Assembly: GCA_007125415.1 (NCBI GenBank)
Contig: SLDH01000366.1
Span: 1-7,040 of the forward strand
DNA: 7,040 bases
Direction of reading: 5' to 3'
DNA from: Roseovarius sp.
Lineage (GTDB): Bacteria; Pseudomonadota; Alphaproteobacteria; Rhodobacterales; Rhodobacteraceae
The notes beneath the pieces were generated by a model. It worked only from the letters and a program-made list of their open reading frames with translations, was not told the DNA's origin and did no database searches. The stretch's first letter is position 1, and each line of letters begins with the position of its first letter. Position numbers and translations under genes: made by a program. Shown one piece after another: positions 6,605 to 7,040 of this stretch.

Positions 6605-7040
6605 AATGCAGGTTGGGCTGGTTGCCCTGACCTTTTTCGTCGATCAGGTTGCCGGTCAGGAATCGGTCAAGCCGCATCTGCGCGGCCACCGGGTGCGGCT
6701 CATCCTTGGCCAGCAGATGCGCGTAGCAATAGCCCGACGCAGGCGTCGCCTTGAAGCCGCCATAGCACCAGCCACCATTGAAATAGAGCCCTTCGATATG
6801 GGTGCGGTCGATGAAGGGCGAGCCGTCCATCGACATGTCCATGATCCCCCCCCAGGAGCGCAGCAGCCGCGCGCGGCCTATCATCGGCATGATCGCCATC
6901 CCGCCCTCGGCCACATCCTCCACCACGGGCAGGTTGCCGCGCTGGGCGTAGGAGTTGTAGCCGTCGATATCGCCACCGAAGACCAGCCCGCCCTTGTCGG
7001 ACTGGCTGACATAGAAATGCCCCGCGCCGAAGGTGATGAC
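6603..7040 (-). CDS. soxB: Sarcosine oxidase beta subunit, C-terminal part
   Basis: The last 145 residues of a protein whose family is about 400 residues long; the 5' part lies beyond the right edge. SoxB is the catalytic FAD subunit (DAAO/MSOX-type glycine oxidase fold) that oxidises sarcosine's C-N bond, and it carries the covalent FMN shared with SoxA. Visible evidence: VITFGAGHFYVSQ and GGLVFGGDIDGYNSY at the visible start; RLLRSWGGIMDMSMDGSPFI, a substrate-domain mark of SoxB; and GGWCYGGFKATPASG near the end, the conserved C-terminal motif that closes the flavin and substrate site. The FAD-binding GxGxxG and the covalent flavin attachment histidine are in the missing part. TGA stop at 6603-6605, immediately followed by the ribosome-binding site of soxD. 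It is the first visible gene of the sox operon, whose promoter must lie outside the window. Confidence 0.95.
   Translation of the reverse strand, partial: VITFGAGHFYVSQSDKGGLVFGGDIDGYNSYAQRGNLPVVEDVAEGGMAIMPMIGRARLLRSWGGIMDMSMDGSPFIDRTHIEGLYFNGGWCYGGFKATPASGYCYAHLLAKDEPHPVAAQMRLDRFLTGNLIDEKGQGNQPNLH

Overview
The window looks like chromosomal DNA of a GC-rich alphaproteobacterium, most probably a member of the Rhodobacterales (roseobacter group). The evidence is the GC-rich, TTA/CTA/TCA-poor codon use, the sarcosine oxidase proteins in the order B-D-A-G, and the large acidic protein at the left, whose conserved blocks I recognise only from Rhodobacteraceae-type genomes. The assignment rests on recognition by eye, without a database search.

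Layout. Positions 1-1675 (+) hold the 3' part of a gene for a very acidic protein of unknown function. Its reading frame opens, at the window edge, in a perfect in-frame hexanucleotide repeat that encodes Glu-Ala pairs. Positions 1676-1767 are a short convergent intergenic region with a strong GNRA-capped hairpin, probably a shared terminator. Everything from 1768 to 7040 lies on the minus strand and reads right to left: soxB (3' part only), soxD, soxA, soxG, then a GATase1-like/AraC-family regulator. The sox genes are tightly packed: a 13-nt gap from soxB to soxD, a 4-nt ATGA overlap from soxD to soxA, and an 8-nt overlap with a GTG start from soxA to soxG. The regulator follows soxG after 52 nt with no visible terminator, so it is probably co-transcribed.

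How the genes work together. SoxBDAG form the heterotetrameric sarcosine oxidase. It demethylates sarcosine (from glycine betaine, dimethylglycine or creatinine breakdown) to glycine. The methyl group passes as formaldehyde, or to tetrahydrofolate as 5,10-methylene-THF, and O2 is reduced to H2O2. The regulator belongs to the same broad architecture as GbdR and SouR of Pseudomonas, which sense glycine betaine/dimethylglycine or sarcosine, so a role as local sensor of the pathway is a reasonable inference.

Nothing here is clearly a new biological system. The most interesting points are a delta subunit (SoxD) with no cysteine at all, so it has lost the usual zinc site; the repeat-bearing acidic protein with a winged-helix-like C-terminus; and a regulator whose amidotransferase-like domain lacks the usual nucleophile cysteine.
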